DNA from: Triplophysa rosa
Taxonomy: Eukaryota; Chordata; Actinopteri; Cypriniformes; Nemacheilidae
Reading direction: 5' to 3'
NCBI RefSeq assembly: GCF_024868665.1
Contig: NC_079892.1
Location: 10,304,251 to 10,368,250, forward strand
DNA length: 64,000 bases
Below the pieces are notes generated by a model, which saw nothing but the letters and a program-made list of their open reading frames with translations, ran no database searches and was not told the DNA's origin. Both the position numbers and the translations under genes were made by a program. Below, in pieces: positions 11,968 through 44,740 of the stretch; the first letter of the stretch is position 1, and the number at the start of each line of letters is the position of its first letter.

Positions 11968-12275
11968 TTCAAGTGATAGTTTACTCAAAATTGAAAATTC
12001 GGTCATCATTTACCTACCCTCTTGTCATTTCAAACATGTTTGACTTTCTTTTGCAGAACACAATTTGTACATTAAACAGAACTTTTTTCTTTTTTCTAAA
12101 GAACACAAAATATATTTTGAAGAATGTTGGTAAAAAAACGTTGATACCCACTACCGTGTCATCGGGGTTTTGTGTCCAGACAATTATAGAAGTCAATGGG
12201 TGTCAATGTTTAGGGTGACCAATATTCTTCAAAATATCTTTGTTCTTCAGAAAAAAGAAAGTCATTCAAGTTTAA
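11968..12275. mobile_element. Diverged copy of the 'agttcacccaaaaatgaaaa' palindromic element
   Basis: The left end 'gatagtttactcaaaattga' and the internal mirror blocks 'gaagaatgttggtaa' (about 12119) and 'accaatattcttcaaaatatc' (about 12219) show the near-palindromic plan seen at 19.63, 34.45, 39.29, 43.45 and 56.84 kb. No coding capacity. It lies between the convergent 3' ends of dnaja4 and rps27l. Confidence 0.6.
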
Positions 12276-12438
12276 TCCTTTATGTAGACACAATTTCTGT
12301 TTAAAGTACAAATGCAAAAGTAGCTACATATGAGCTTAAGGGGCCATTGTGAATTACCTGCAAGTATGAAAGTCACAATGACTCCATTGTTGTTATAAAA
12401 TATTGGACCGAAATCAGCTGTATCATGCAGAGGGAAAC

Positions 12439-12444
12439 TTTATT
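12439..12444 (-). terminator. rps27l: rps27l polyadenylation signal (AATAAA on minus strand)
   Basis: tttatt on the plus strand reads AATAAA on the minus strand, about 155 nt beyond the rps27l stop codon. It is the nearest canonical signal, so the 3' end should be near 12420, leaving about 480 bp to the dnaja4 3' end. Confidence 0.6.
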
Positions 12445-12597
12445 ATTTAAACTGAACTGATAGCATGATAGAAAGAACCTGCCATGTATCAATCATAATC
12501 ACATTTAAAGCTCATTCATTGTAATCAATGAAAACTAAGGCATTGAGAAGTTGCACAATTTCTTTGTATTCAAAGCATTATTCCTCATCCCTTCTCC

Positions 12598-13691
<1,094 letters not shown>

Positions 13692-15058
13692 TGTTGAAAG
13701 TTGATAATTTTCGCATTCGTATCTCTGCTATTTCCTCGACTGACTGCAGGGTTGCCAAACACGGCGCTCATATGGGAAACAATAGACATGCCCAGGCATG
13801 ATCCACTGTAAAACACGCCTTAATGCGTTATCTAAACTCTCATCATCACCGGGATTTACCGGACATTACTGCAGTAATACAGTGTTTCAGAGCATTGAGA
13901 GCAACAGCACCTGACGGCATTTTTATGACACACAATGTAACATTTTGTCAGTATTATTCCTAACCCCCAAAAATAATAATTATATTTTGAAAAGTAGAAA
14001 CAATATAGGTAACAAAATCAATAATAAAAATACAATAATAATACTTTTTAATAATAATTGTCGCAGCAGGCAGTAGTAGTAAAAAAATACAGGACTTGAT
14101 TACTTTTTGTAGCACTGGCAACCTTGATGACAACCTTGATCCCACAAACTTCGAGGGAAAAGAGATTTCTATGATTTTCTGAAGCTGCCGCAATCAATAT
14201 AACACTGTTATTTTATTATATTTGTTGTGTTCTTTTTTATGATATATTTGTTTAATTATTTAACATTTATTAAACCCGAGCCAGTCACTCTGTCAGAATT
14301 TTGTGCCTCGCACCCTCTAGTGGCACTAGTGCTACTTTACTAGATAAGAAAGAACTGCCCAATGAAATACACTTGCATGCAGTAAGTGTAAATTAATCAG
14401 CGTGAATATTACAAATGAAATAAATTAATAAATTAAATGAATGATATTTATTTGAAACCTAAAATCATGTTAAAGGATTTTTATCACAATTTTGAGGCCA
14501 TTCTTAAAGGATAACACAAGAGTCCTACATCCTTAAAGATCCTGTAGAGAGATCTTATTTGATTCATGGATGCTTTTCTCTTCGAAAGCAAACGAACGGA
14601 TAAGTCAAAATTCATGCAGGTCAACTTTAAAATTGGACTTTAACTACGATAGCTATTACTATTTTTTCACAAACACTGTTTGAAAGAGAATCCATAAGAA
14701 AAATTAATTAAAACATTATGAAAACAGTTAATTGCAGTGTTACGATATACTTTAGAACCACGTTCTCCATTTAAAACTGTTTATCTTATATTTCCATACA
14801 TCGCCTTTCACAACTGGGATGCAAATACTGTACACATGACGGGTAACCATTTGACTACTACTGTGTGACTGACTGTAAACGACCAGAGTCCTCCTAGAAA
14901 CTACATTGACCAATCACGCAAGTAGCGTAGATGCGACGTCAGTCAGTCAGACCCCGCCTCCGCGCAGAACATATGCCTTTCTGTCAGTACTCGGTACCAT
15001 GAACAAGGGAAGCTGTGCACGCTCTCATTCATTCTTAGAGGAAGTACCGGCTTGGTAA
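13692..15058. promoter_or_regulatory. Shared divergent promoter region of rps27l (-) and rab8b (+)
   Basis: About 1.4 kb separates the two start codons. Near rab8b there is a CCAAT box (14910-14914), a CRE-like gacgtca (14935-14941) and a GC box ccccgcctcc (14952-14961), suggesting a TATA-less start around 14980. The rps27l start is expected within about 100 bp upstream of 13691; no clear pyrimidine-start (TOP) tract can be placed. A CTCF-like motif with one mismatch is at 14310-14323 (minus). The central part, 13950-14300, is AT-rich and featureless. Confidence 0.55.
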
Positions 15059-18000
15059 ATGGCGAAGACCTACGATTACCTGTTCAAACTCTTGCTCATA
15101 GGGGACAGCGGAGTGGGAAAGACATGTCTCCTCTTCAGATTTAGCGAGGACGCCTTCAACACCACGTTTATCTCCACAATCGGTCAGTTCACCGGTAATC
15201 TGGGCTGAAGGTATCGCATGGGGTCCCGTTATACGCAAGGACAATAGTGTCCTGGTGCTCACACACATTGAGATTTCAACATTAAATTGCTATTTTGTGT
15301 GCATTGAAAAAGCACATTAGCAAACAACTGGTTTTATTTAAATCCACGTGGTTTTGTCTAATATTAAAACATCTGGATAGATTTAGAAATGCAGAGGCCT
15401 TTGTGCAAAAGAAAAATGTTTGGCTTGCTAATGTATACAAATTGAAAGGGAAATGTATAAGTAAAAAGCATGTATTGTTTTATAAATCAGAATGTGCTTA
15501 GAAAAAGATTGTATATGTACATTGGAAACAATGCTGTTGCCTTTTTGAAGGTGTGAGTGGTATTTGCTGACCACAGTTAAATCTACTTTTAACTTGTCAA
15601 ATCCTGTTCACTAATGGCCTTGCAAGTTCATACACAAGTCCACACAAAAGAAATCATAAACACTTTATTTAGGGTATTATGCATACTATGTGCTGTCTTT
15701 GCTTGTGGAGCAAAGTCTCATGTGCTATACTGTTAATGTCCATGAGAGGGAGGTTTTAGTATTTAAAGCGATGACAGCCGGCTGGTGGTCATAGCCAGAT
15801 GCTGTTTGCCTTTTGATGACAGTTTTCTTTGTCTGAGAATGAAAGAAAGGTGTTTGGGTGATATGTTTTCAATAGCATGTCAGGTTGAACCTTAACCAAG
15901 TCGTAGTATGGAATAGAAGATATGCATGCATGATAAAGTTTTTTTTAATAATAAAAAAAAGTATAAAATAGCAATTAAGTCTTGATGTGTGTGTGAGCGT
16001 GAACATTGCCCGGATGTATTTTTGAGTCTGCTCGCACAGAATTTAGTCATTTCCTTTGTCAGTTTTTCCATCTGATTAAAACGTCACCACCCCCACCGCT
16101 TTTGTTAAGCGCCGGTGTCTTGCAATGGGGGTCTGTGGGACTTTTAGAGTTTGGTTGCGCTTGCAACTCATTGTGCAGGTGCATTCTGGGAAAAAGAAAC
16201 CGCACGGCAAAGCTGTCAAAAATTGATTTCATCGCAGTTGTTTTGCATGAGTTTAGATGGCAGTGCTGGAGATAAGTAAAGTTGTTTTGCAGGGTCAGAA
16301 CTGCAGTCTCATAGTAGGCCTACAATTGACTGTGAACAGAGGGCTATACTGTTTGAGACTGCATCACAGTCTCGTGACATTCACTCAACCCATCTCAGCA
16401 TTCTTCCTGCAATGTATTCGAGCATTTGACTGGCATCTGTTTCTTGTGCCAGGATGTCCATGACCCCAGTTGAGCCCACACAACATGTTTCCCGTACTTC
16501 TCTATGGTGCCCTACTCTACTTCCTGTCACTGCGTGTGTGAAGGTTTTTCCCAGCAATTTTCCCAAATACGAAATGGTCCTCCTCAGTTTATTATAGACC
16601 TGTTCTAGTCAACACACAAAAAAAGGAATTTATGCGCCTGTTTGGCTAATATAGTTTAAAAGCCTCTTTAAAGAAATATAGGGTATCGTTTTACTATATT
16701 TCAGTTTAGTGTTGCCTTGGAATGACAAAATTAAATTGTTCTCTAACAGTTTCACCTCTGATAAAATGAGTTAGTTGAGTTAAAGAGTTAGTTTACCCAA
16801 AAATGAAAGTTATTTCACTTTTTATTTTCCCCATCATTGTATCAATGAAATATAATTTAATTGCACATCATAATACCTTATGACAAGATACCAAAACCAT
16901 TGCTTGTCATACCCCTGATGTATAAAGTAACAAAAGTAGCAGTAATAAAATGTCAGTAAAATTCTGTTTTTGTTGTTTAAAACAACCCAAAAGCTCATCC
17001 ATCGTTTCTTGATTTTTTTTCTTTTGAACCATAAACTCACAGAGTGAGAAATCTGAGAAGCATCCCGGACAGACATATATAGTTGACGAATGCAGGAAAA
17101 CACCTATCTCTCCACACCATAAATGGCAATGACATGTCTGATATAAAAGAGCTTTAGAAAATCTTGCTTTAGAAGTGAATCAATAGAGTTGAACTAGTTT
17201 TAAGTAGCCAGCGGGGAAAATGGTAAAAGAAGCAGTTTAACACCAAAAACTGATAATGGCACATTCAACTCTCTGCAGTGCAACATTGATGATGTCATTG
17301 GGTCCATGCGTTGCTATCTCTCTAACCGATGATGTTACTCTGTTTTTCTGTTGACAGGAATTGATTTCAAAATCAGAACTATTGAGTTAAATGGGAAGAG
17401 AATCAAACTCCAAATATGGTAAGCGTTTGTTTGTCATGACCAGTGTTGGGTAAGTTACTCTGAAAAAGTAATTAATTACTAGTTACTAATTACATATTCA
17501 ATAGTGTAATTAGATTACTGTACAAATGACTCTCTCCCATAAGTATTTAGTTACTTATTACTAATTACTTTCTATATCCTACATCAACCATGATTAGTTA
17601 AGTGATTGAAAGATAGACATAAAACGGCTTATTTAATTCATTCAAATAAATAATATTAAACTACATAAAGTACTCTTATTAACTGACCAAAATATTACAA
17701 ATGTGAGAATTATACATTAAAGCAAGGATTTTAAAGTTAGACTTTGAATTTTGATGTCAATTCCACTATTGCACACACATATATTACACAAAGTATTTAG
17801 TTTAATTACATCAGAAGTAACTGTAATTAAATTACAGAAAAAATAAGAGTAATCCCTTACTTTACTTTTTCAAGGGGAAAGTAATTAAATTACAGTAACT
17901 AATTACTTAGTAACTAGTTACACACAACACTGGTCATGACTATGTAGCGCTGTGTATTTTTTGATGGATTTCGTTCACCAGTCAGTGACTTTGAAGATAT

Positions 18001-20150
18001 TCAGAACTGGCGATGCACTTAAATTTCTTTTAAGAAATATTAAACATATTAATATTCCAAGAAAATCTTTTTGTAACTTTTTATAAATGAATGTGGTTAA
18101 TTCATGTCCCGGCCGGGTATATCAGACTTTAGACAAAACTGGAAAACACATGTTTGCATGTCTATATTGCTAATGGTAAAAAAATATCATTCGATTGCTA
18201 AAAGATCGTTGGTCCTTTTCTTGTCACGAATGTGAAGCAGGAAATTACATCATACTATGTCTGAACTTCCTGTTAGCAGTAATGCTCACCCACCCTGTCC
18301 AGCACTTAGGTGACTAATGAAGGTTAGGACGTGCTGACAGTAGTGTTGTATATCCGTGCCACTGTATCTGTCTCTATCTGCATGCTCAACTGAAGGAAGG
18401 AACGAGGTGAGGATGCATATTTGCGTGTCACCAAAGATGCAGGGCTTATTTTTAATGATCTCTTTTTGGTTTAACAGGGACACAGCAGGACAGGAAAGAT
18501 TTAGGACTATCACCACTGCTTACTACAGAGGCGCTATGGTAAGACCATATTGATAGTTATGCTTAGAAGAGTAAATAAATACAATTATATTTTATTTTAA
18601 GCACATGGATGTTTCTCGGCTGGCTTTCAGGGCATTATGTTGGTATATGACATCACCAGTGAGAAATCATTTGAAAACATAAAGAACTGGATTCGTAATA
18701 TCGAGGAGGTAACATACAACATGCTAGTTCATATTCAACTGAAGATTCTTGTTTTTGTTGATTTACAGTGTTATGTTAATAATCCTCCAACATGTACATA
18801 AAAAAACATGATTTGACGCTTATTGTGTAATTTTAAGAAAGCTGAACTCCTCTGTGGCTTATTTCAGCACGCATCATCTGACGTGGAGAGGATGATTCTC
18901 GGAAACAAATGTGACATGAACGACAGAAGACAAGTGTCTAAAGAGAGAGGAGAGAAAGTGAGACTTTTTAAAGTGTTTTTGTAGCTTTACATTTTCAAAT
19001 AGGAACTTATTTATTGTCGTGTGAGAGTTTATTGGTAAAACTGTTGTCATTTTCTTATTTTCTGTAGTTGGCAATTGATTATGGGATCAAGTTTTTAGAA
19101 ACAAGTGCAAAAACCAGTGTGAATGTCGAGGAAGCTTTTTTCACCCTTGCCAGAGACATTATGGCCCGACTCAACAGAAAAATGGTAAGTCATGTTGTGT
19201 AATTGTATCTTATAAAATGGAGATTTCTGGGACTGGATGAGTGTGCTTTATACACGATAAACCACAGCTATGACATATTCAACAAACTACTATTAGCATC
19301 GCCGCACACAGCACCCATAGCTGATCTTTTTTAGTTGTTGAATTATAACATCACATTACTGTTTACTTGTACGGAACTATTCCTTTCTAAAGAAATGATA
19401 CTCTGATGCCACCCTGATACAGGCCTGTTTGGTCGTATATGGTGTTTTTTACTATGCAACCCTTTAAATAAAGCTTTTTAAAATGCAAATATCTAGGTGA
19501 ATGCACCAGATGCACTCTTGGACTATTTTCCTCGTAGTCCATTTAATTTAATTTTTTACAACAAATAATAACTATTTGTGTCTTTATGATTTTTATAACA
19601 TGTTTCATAAAAGCAATAAAATGATACTTTAGCCAAAAATGATAATCTTTCATCATTTACTCTCCCTCCCTCATTTCAAACCTGTATGACTTTCATTCTT
19701 CCGCAGAACACTAAAGAAGATATTTTGAAGAATGTTGTTAACTGGCCCTCATTCACTTGCATTGGTTTGCGTCCATATATACAATAGAAGTGAATGGGGG
19801 TGCTGTTACCAACATTTTTCAAAATATCTTATTTTGTGTTCTGCGGAAGTCAAGGTTTCAAATGACAAGAGGGTGAGTAAATAATGACAGAATTTTCATT
19901 TTTAGGTGAACTATCACTTTAAGCCCTCAGGGTTGTCACATATTTGGCTCACAATATAGCATTGCTTTTTGTACCCTAATGTACTCTACTTAATAAACTT
20001 AAATGTACTGTATGCTCTGTTAATAATTTGTATAACATCTGTATCTAAATTCACAAGAATGACAGTGGTCATGCAGATGGTGGAGGGCCGGTAAAGATCT
20101 CAGAAAAACGCTCCAAAAAGCGCAGCATCTTCAAGTGTTCACTGCTGTAA
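15059..20150 (+). CDS. rab8b: Ras-related small GTPase Rab-8B
   Basis: A Rab GTPase controlling post-Golgi traffic to the plasma membrane and primary cilium. Seven coding exons: 15059-15182, 17358-17418, 18478-18538, 18631-18708, 18868-18957, 19068-19184 and 20058-20150; 624 nt, 207 aa, same as human RAB8B. Motifs in order: P-loop GDSGVGKT (15-22), switch I with [18 protein letters not shown] (63-67, the Gln needed for hydrolysis is present), NKCD (121-124) and ETSAK (149-153). The C-terminus CSLL is a prenylation box. The tail ([19 protein letters not shown]) matches RAB8B and not RAB8A. The exon 1 donor is gtcagt, slightly non-consensus. Intron 1 is 2.2 kb; intron 2 carries a hAT-like element and intron 6 a palindromic element. 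The gene is divergent from rps27l. Confidence 0.95.
16780..16850. mobile_element. Fragment of the 'agttcacccaaaaatgaaaa' palindromic element in rab8b intron 1
   Basis: Only the left end is recognisable ('gttagtttacccaaaaatga' then 'ccatcattgtatcaatg'); the mirror half was not found nearby. Confidence 0.45.
17441..17932. mobile_element. Non-autonomous hAT-like element with perfect 8-bp TSD, in rab8b intron 2
   Basis: The ends are 'cagtgttgggtaagttac' at 17441 and '...cacacaacactg' ending at 17932, inverted to each other. The flanking direct repeat gtcatgac is at 17433-17440 and 17933-17940. The interior is AT-rich 'taattactagttac' sequence mirrored across the centre, with no open frame. A related copy in reverse orientation is at 47515-47996. 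It sits only 23 bp after the exon 2 donor. Confidence 0.9.
19625..19922. mobile_element. Near-palindromic MITE-like element in rab8b intron 6
   Basis: The left arm 'ctttagccaaaaatgataat...catcatttactc' mirrors the right arm 'gagtaaataatgacagaatttt...gtgaactatcactttaag'. Inner arms 'gaagatattttgaagaatgttg' and 'caacatttttcaaaatatct' also mirror. Same family as the copies at 34.45, 39.29, 43.45, 53.9 and 56.84 kb. If transcribed it could fold into a long hairpin. Confidence 0.7.
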
Positions 20151-21545
20151 CTCTCTTGCGCCGAGTGGAAATGTTCACTCTATGTGACTTAGCGGCAGCC
20201 ACAAATGCTCTGCTGGTATAACATATCACACGAGCCACTGCAAACAGCCACAGTATCAGGCTCAAGGGCCGACTGAGGTTCCAGTTTCCAAACCCTTAGA
20301 CGGACCAGAAAGAAACGGCTGCGTTTTGAGAAATTTGGTTGCTTCACTCTGTTGTTAGTCATAAAAAGAAACTTTTTCTTTGTTGTGTGGTGATAATCGT
20401 GAAAATGATTGTGTCAAAAGATAACAGATGTTAAAAAATGAATGGGTTTGTCCTAATATGTTTCTTAAATTATTGTATACAGATGTTGCATATGCTGTCT
20501 TAAAACTGCTGCTGAAAGCTTGGATCATGACATATTTATGTGTATTTCTAAATTAGTGGAAGTTAGTTTCGCCTGAATTAGTGAGTCAGCAATTTGTCTG
20601 TATGATCTTTTTTAGCTATACACCGTGTTCTTACTCTGGTTCAATAATGTCCCCCATAGGCAAAACGCACTTTACATGTGTTTTCAATGAGCTCTCCTCA
20701 CAGGCACATGTCCATAGCACAGACAGACGTTAGTCCACCCACTGAAAGGTTTCAAAGATAGAACATGATGACCGCTGAGCATGATGGGTAAAGGAACATC
20801 TACGGGTTAGGTAACACATAAAACAGGGTCAAACATAAGATCTGTGCATACTTCACAGACACTAGTATAACATTTAGAAAACATTGAATTTATTTCCACA
20901 TACAAAGAAAATGTGTTTAATGCACAGCTTTTTAATAAAGTGTGACAGTGATTTGTGCAAATTATGTAAATATCTTTAATGATCGAGATTTAAAATGTGT
21001 TATGATGCAGTTGAAATCATCATATATTTATTTAGCAGTGTTGCAGTTCATGTATTCATATGACAAATAGTATATTAATTTAAAGAAAATCAAGTGTGGA
21101 AACTAGAAACATTAAAGATGAGGTCATTGTGTCAGTTATCTGTTATCATTATTTTTTACTTTTCAATGAATATGAAAGTCATAAATGCATGCTTAACAGT
21201 ATTCAACAAAATGACTACTACCTTATTAGCTGAACTGTTTTTTATTTGACATTTATCTCCTTGGCTTATATGTTCAATGTACAAGTGATCTTTATTCACT
21301 GTTTACATAAATGACATCACTGGATGCTCTTAAAAGAAATGTGCAGTTTCCAAAAAGCAATTTTGCTTGCACAGTTAACATGTGTAGCTGTTTCAGTCAA
21401 ATGACACAAGGTGGCACTGTTGCCACTGACTGGACTTTTTTATTTGTTAGGTGTTTTGGTCTCCTGTTTAATCTGCACTAATGGTTACATGAAATGTAAA
21501 TGTGACAACCTTAAAATGTTACAGCAATAAATGCCCTCATTTGGA
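20151..21545 (+). other. rab8b: rab8b 3' untranslated region
   Basis: AT-rich sequence without coding potential. AATAAA signals at 20934-20939 and 21526-21531 mark two likely cleavage positions, giving short and long 3' UTRs. The next minus-strand gene ends at 22792, so rab8b and trpm1 are convergent. Confidence 0.5.
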
Positions 21546-22791
21546 AATTCTTCCAACTACTTGTGCTGATATTGGGGACCTTGATGCCTTGGATCTGTAT
21601 CCATTAATCTGACTTAGACTGTTTAAACTGAGTCACTGCCATACCTAAAAGAATGTTCTTCTGATGATCGTCATTTTACTTTGACAAATGTAGCATATGA
21701 CCACTGACATTCAGATGGGACCATTGTTATGCATGCATTTTTCCTTTGTATCTGTGATTGTATGACCTCATTTTTAACAAATAACATTGTGTTACTGGAC
21801 TCTGTATAAAGGGACGCGCTATCGAAGAAAAGCCATTTATTAAAAGCTTGTGTTTAAAGCATAACAAAGAAAATGTGACTTTGATGTGTGGTTTTATTAA
21901 CTGTATAATTTTATACTACGTACAATCAAAGTAAAACTGTGTTATCTCATTGCTTGTCTTGTTGTCTGTATTATTTTTGACGTTTTTTTTAGCTCAGAAG
22001 TTCTTTGCATAACCTTTTAAGCAATTCAACATGCAGAACAGCAGTGAAAAGTGTACAAAACACACCTCTCCCAGCTTGATATTGCTAATACTTTTGAGGT
22101 AGACACCTTTTGTCCATGTCCATTCGTTTTTTTGCCTGTATATTATCATTTTGCACTTTTAAAAATGGAAAATGTTCACGTTTCCGGGTTTCACAGCAGC
22201 GGAAGTCGTAATAGTTGGGTAAACGTCTATAGCGGTGAATGGGAGACTACCACAAATATATTTTTTGCATTCTCATTTGCTCAAATAGCAAAAGAAAAAC
22301 TCAAGGATTGTGTTTTCACTACTTTCAACAAATTTTTTTTTGATAACGGCAGTCAAAAGAGAGCCTCGCATTAGCGTTAACTATTTTTTGTAATTTGATG
22401 CAAAGGTAATATAATGCGAATTGAAGTATAGTGTTATAAATGTACATAATTTTTTTTAATGAAAATATAAAAACTACGAAAACATTTACGATGCTGATGA
22501 CCGTTGAATGTGTCATCACAGGCTTGTGAAAAATGTCCATTGTTATATAGTCGACCAGTGCTATGATATACTTCATAATACGTGCTATTTTGTACCCTAA
22601 ATTTACACACTAATAAACTACACTTAAAGCACACAATTAATAAACCATTAACAATACAATTTTGAAGATTGGCTACTTGGTACTTTGATTCAGACACCTT
22701 CTCAAACATTGCTTATGGATGTCTCTAGCATTACATGTGCATATATGGAATCTAAAGTAAGACTTTATTTGTTTAGCGTATTATATCTTTT
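21546..22791. other. Intergenic region between rab8b and trpm1 3' ends
   Basis: It contains the trpm1 3' UTR on the minus strand in its right part. No ORF with family character was recognised; the open frames at 22051-22709 are short and low-complexity. Confidence 0.5.
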
Positions 22792-42481
<19,690 letters not shown>

Positions 42482-43450
42482 GTGTCCGGTCCACTTTCCC
42501 CTTACAGACTCATCACTGTCTCTAGCCTCCTAACACTGCTTTCCCCATCTCAAATCACTGACGGTCTAATAAAATGATCGCTTCGTGCAGGTTCATCTCC
42601 TGTCTGTCTCTGAATGTACCCACCCTCAACTGATAAAGATGCATACGGGGGATAAAACATCTCTCGATGACACGCCTGACACATAGACCTGTTTTCCTCC
42701 TCATGAACAGCTTATAATCAGGATTAATGCTGTCGGCTCTTGGTAGCTCGCGACTTTATTGGTGCATTTAGTAAATGGTTATTGAAGGTAAATCTACTTT
42801 GGGACACTGTGGCATGAAAACGCTTTAAGAGCATGCAAACTTTGAGGAGGGGGGTTTTCACTGCATGTTGAAAACTGAGAAGGGGACAGATTTAGCTGGA
42901 GACGTGTGTCATGATAGATGTGGGTTAGGTTGAATGTGATGTGTAATAGGACAGTTGTGTATCACAAGAAATTGTGATTTTCGCCAAAAGGGATGTCCAA
43001 CTTTGGACAATTGACATCATTGCTTTTTATTTAAATATTAAAGATGCATTAAATGTCGTATGCATGTTGTATTGGTGAGTTTGGAGCTCAGCTCGGCAAA
43101 AGATACAGACAATACGCGAGCAAAGTATATAAAGACAGCAGTCTACAAAATATTACCAAGAGAGAATCAACAAATATTAATAACAGATTAAAAAACTGGT
43201 TTCAAAGCATGTTTTGTATCGTTATTAAACCCATAATCACTGCTGTAGTCATTTTGTACAACAAATATCACCCACACACATTTTTGGCCATTATTGTATC
43301 TTCCAAAAAAATAAAATGTTATGAAAAATAAATGTTGGCATTATTACGTAAACGTATGTCAAACGGATGTATCATTTATCGTGTAATTTTTTGCCACCTA
43401 ACCAATAAAAATATGTTCAGTTCATTATAATTGCTCGGCTAAACCCTCGT
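42482..43450. other. trpm1: Upstream region of trpm1 and adjoining intergenic sequence
   Basis: The main trpm1 5' UTR and promoter must lie here or further right. The ATG context on the minus strand is ACACATGGAAC, overlapping a CACATG E-box. No TATA box or CpG island is obvious. Positions 42960-43330 contain an AT-rich 92-aa frame without domain. Confidence 0.4.
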
Positions 43451-43750
43451 AAAGGGACAGTTCACCCAAAAATGAAAATTCTGTTTTCATTTACTCACCC
43501 TTGAGTTGTTCCAAATCTGCATAAATTTCTTTGTTCTGGACATAAAGAAAGCTTGTAACCAAACAGTTCTTGGCCACCATTGACTACCATAGTGAGAAAA
43601 ATTACTTTATATTTTTCTTTGTTCTGTTGAACGCAAAAGACATTTTGAAGAATGTAGGAAAGCAAACAGTTCTGAGGCACTTTTGACTACCATTTTTCCT
43701 ACTATGGTAGTCAATGTGGCCAAGAACTTTTTGGGTGAACTGTCCCTTAA
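43451..43750. mobile_element. Near-palindromic MITE, well preserved
   Basis: The left end 'taaagggacagttcacccaa' mirrors the right end 'ttgggtgaactgtcccttaa'. Inner arms 'ggccaccattgactaccata' and 'ctatggtagtcaatgtggcc' are nearly perfect complements. This is the clearest copy of the family in the window, about 300 bp with no open frame. Confidence 0.8.
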
Positions 43751-44665
43751 ATGAAGCAACTAAAAAAGAGAAAAAAAGCAAGCACAAGTGTAATGTCAAG
43801 GCATATTGAAAAAATGTTTTGGCTTTACCTCACTTCAAATAAAAATACTTTTGTGTGGTTTTGACTATTTTTCAGCATATCTTATTTAGCATGATTAAGA
43901 CTAGCCTTTTCAGAAAGTAGAGAATTATTCGGTTTAAGTCTCTAATGAATGCTTCGGCTCTCTCTGTTCCTGCTAGTTCAGTGTGACTGTGAAAAGGGAC
44001 TTCTTATCATCATGTTCGAAAACATCTTCTGTTAGGACACACACTAGCCTTGAGGGGTTTGTGTATGTGGGATTGTATGCTTTCAGCAATGTGAGAACGA
44101 GTGTAAAACCACAAGACGGACATTTCGACAGGAGACCTAGTGGCCTTTTGACATGTTTTAATTAGTATTACAGTATGCCTGTTATCTTTCATAATCTATA
44201 GGACTATATGTCCTATCTCATGACTCCAGAAGTGTTTGAGAGATTTGTGTTCTTGTGTAAGCGATTGTATATTGATATGTGAGTTTGATTCACCTAAGTA
44301 ATGATGTAGCTAGTTGACTCTGTTAGTTTAAATACTACATTTTGGATGTAAGGCAGGTCGGCCTGTGGAACTCCTTGAGAGTGCTGAAGTTTACGTCTGC
44401 GGGCAAAAAATGTTTCTTCAGTAAATTCTCTTAGATTGATTGCATTCCTGACTCTCTGTCTTCATTCATCATAACTGGTCTACGGGTCTTTTACTGTAAA
44501 TCCCTTACAGTCTATAGATACTGTACATTTTTAAGCAAAGCCACAAAAAACGTTATAACAATTTATGTAGTTGTAATACGTGATGCAGTTTGAAAGGTAT
44601 AATACTGCCCTCTTAAGACTACTGTTGCTATTGCAGTTATATTATCATAGTGGCATTTTATCATT
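43751..44665. other. Intergenic, no gene recognised
   Basis: AT-rich sequence with short unrelated open frames only. No splice-bounded coding segment or RNA gene was seen. Confidence 0.5.
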
Positions 44666-44668
44666 TAG

Positions 44669-44740
44669 ATTTACATCTATGCATTTGGCAGACGCTTTTA
44701 TCCAAAGCGACTTACATTGCATTATACTATACATTTGTTT
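44669..44740. repeat. Conserved SINE-type 3' tail
   Basis: It contains 'ttggcagacgcttttatcca' and 'aaagcgacttacattgc', a motif shared with SINE tails elsewhere in the window (54.1 kb, 55.95 kb, and diverged at 34.76 and 50.78 kb). The tRNA-like head is not attached. Confidence 0.65.
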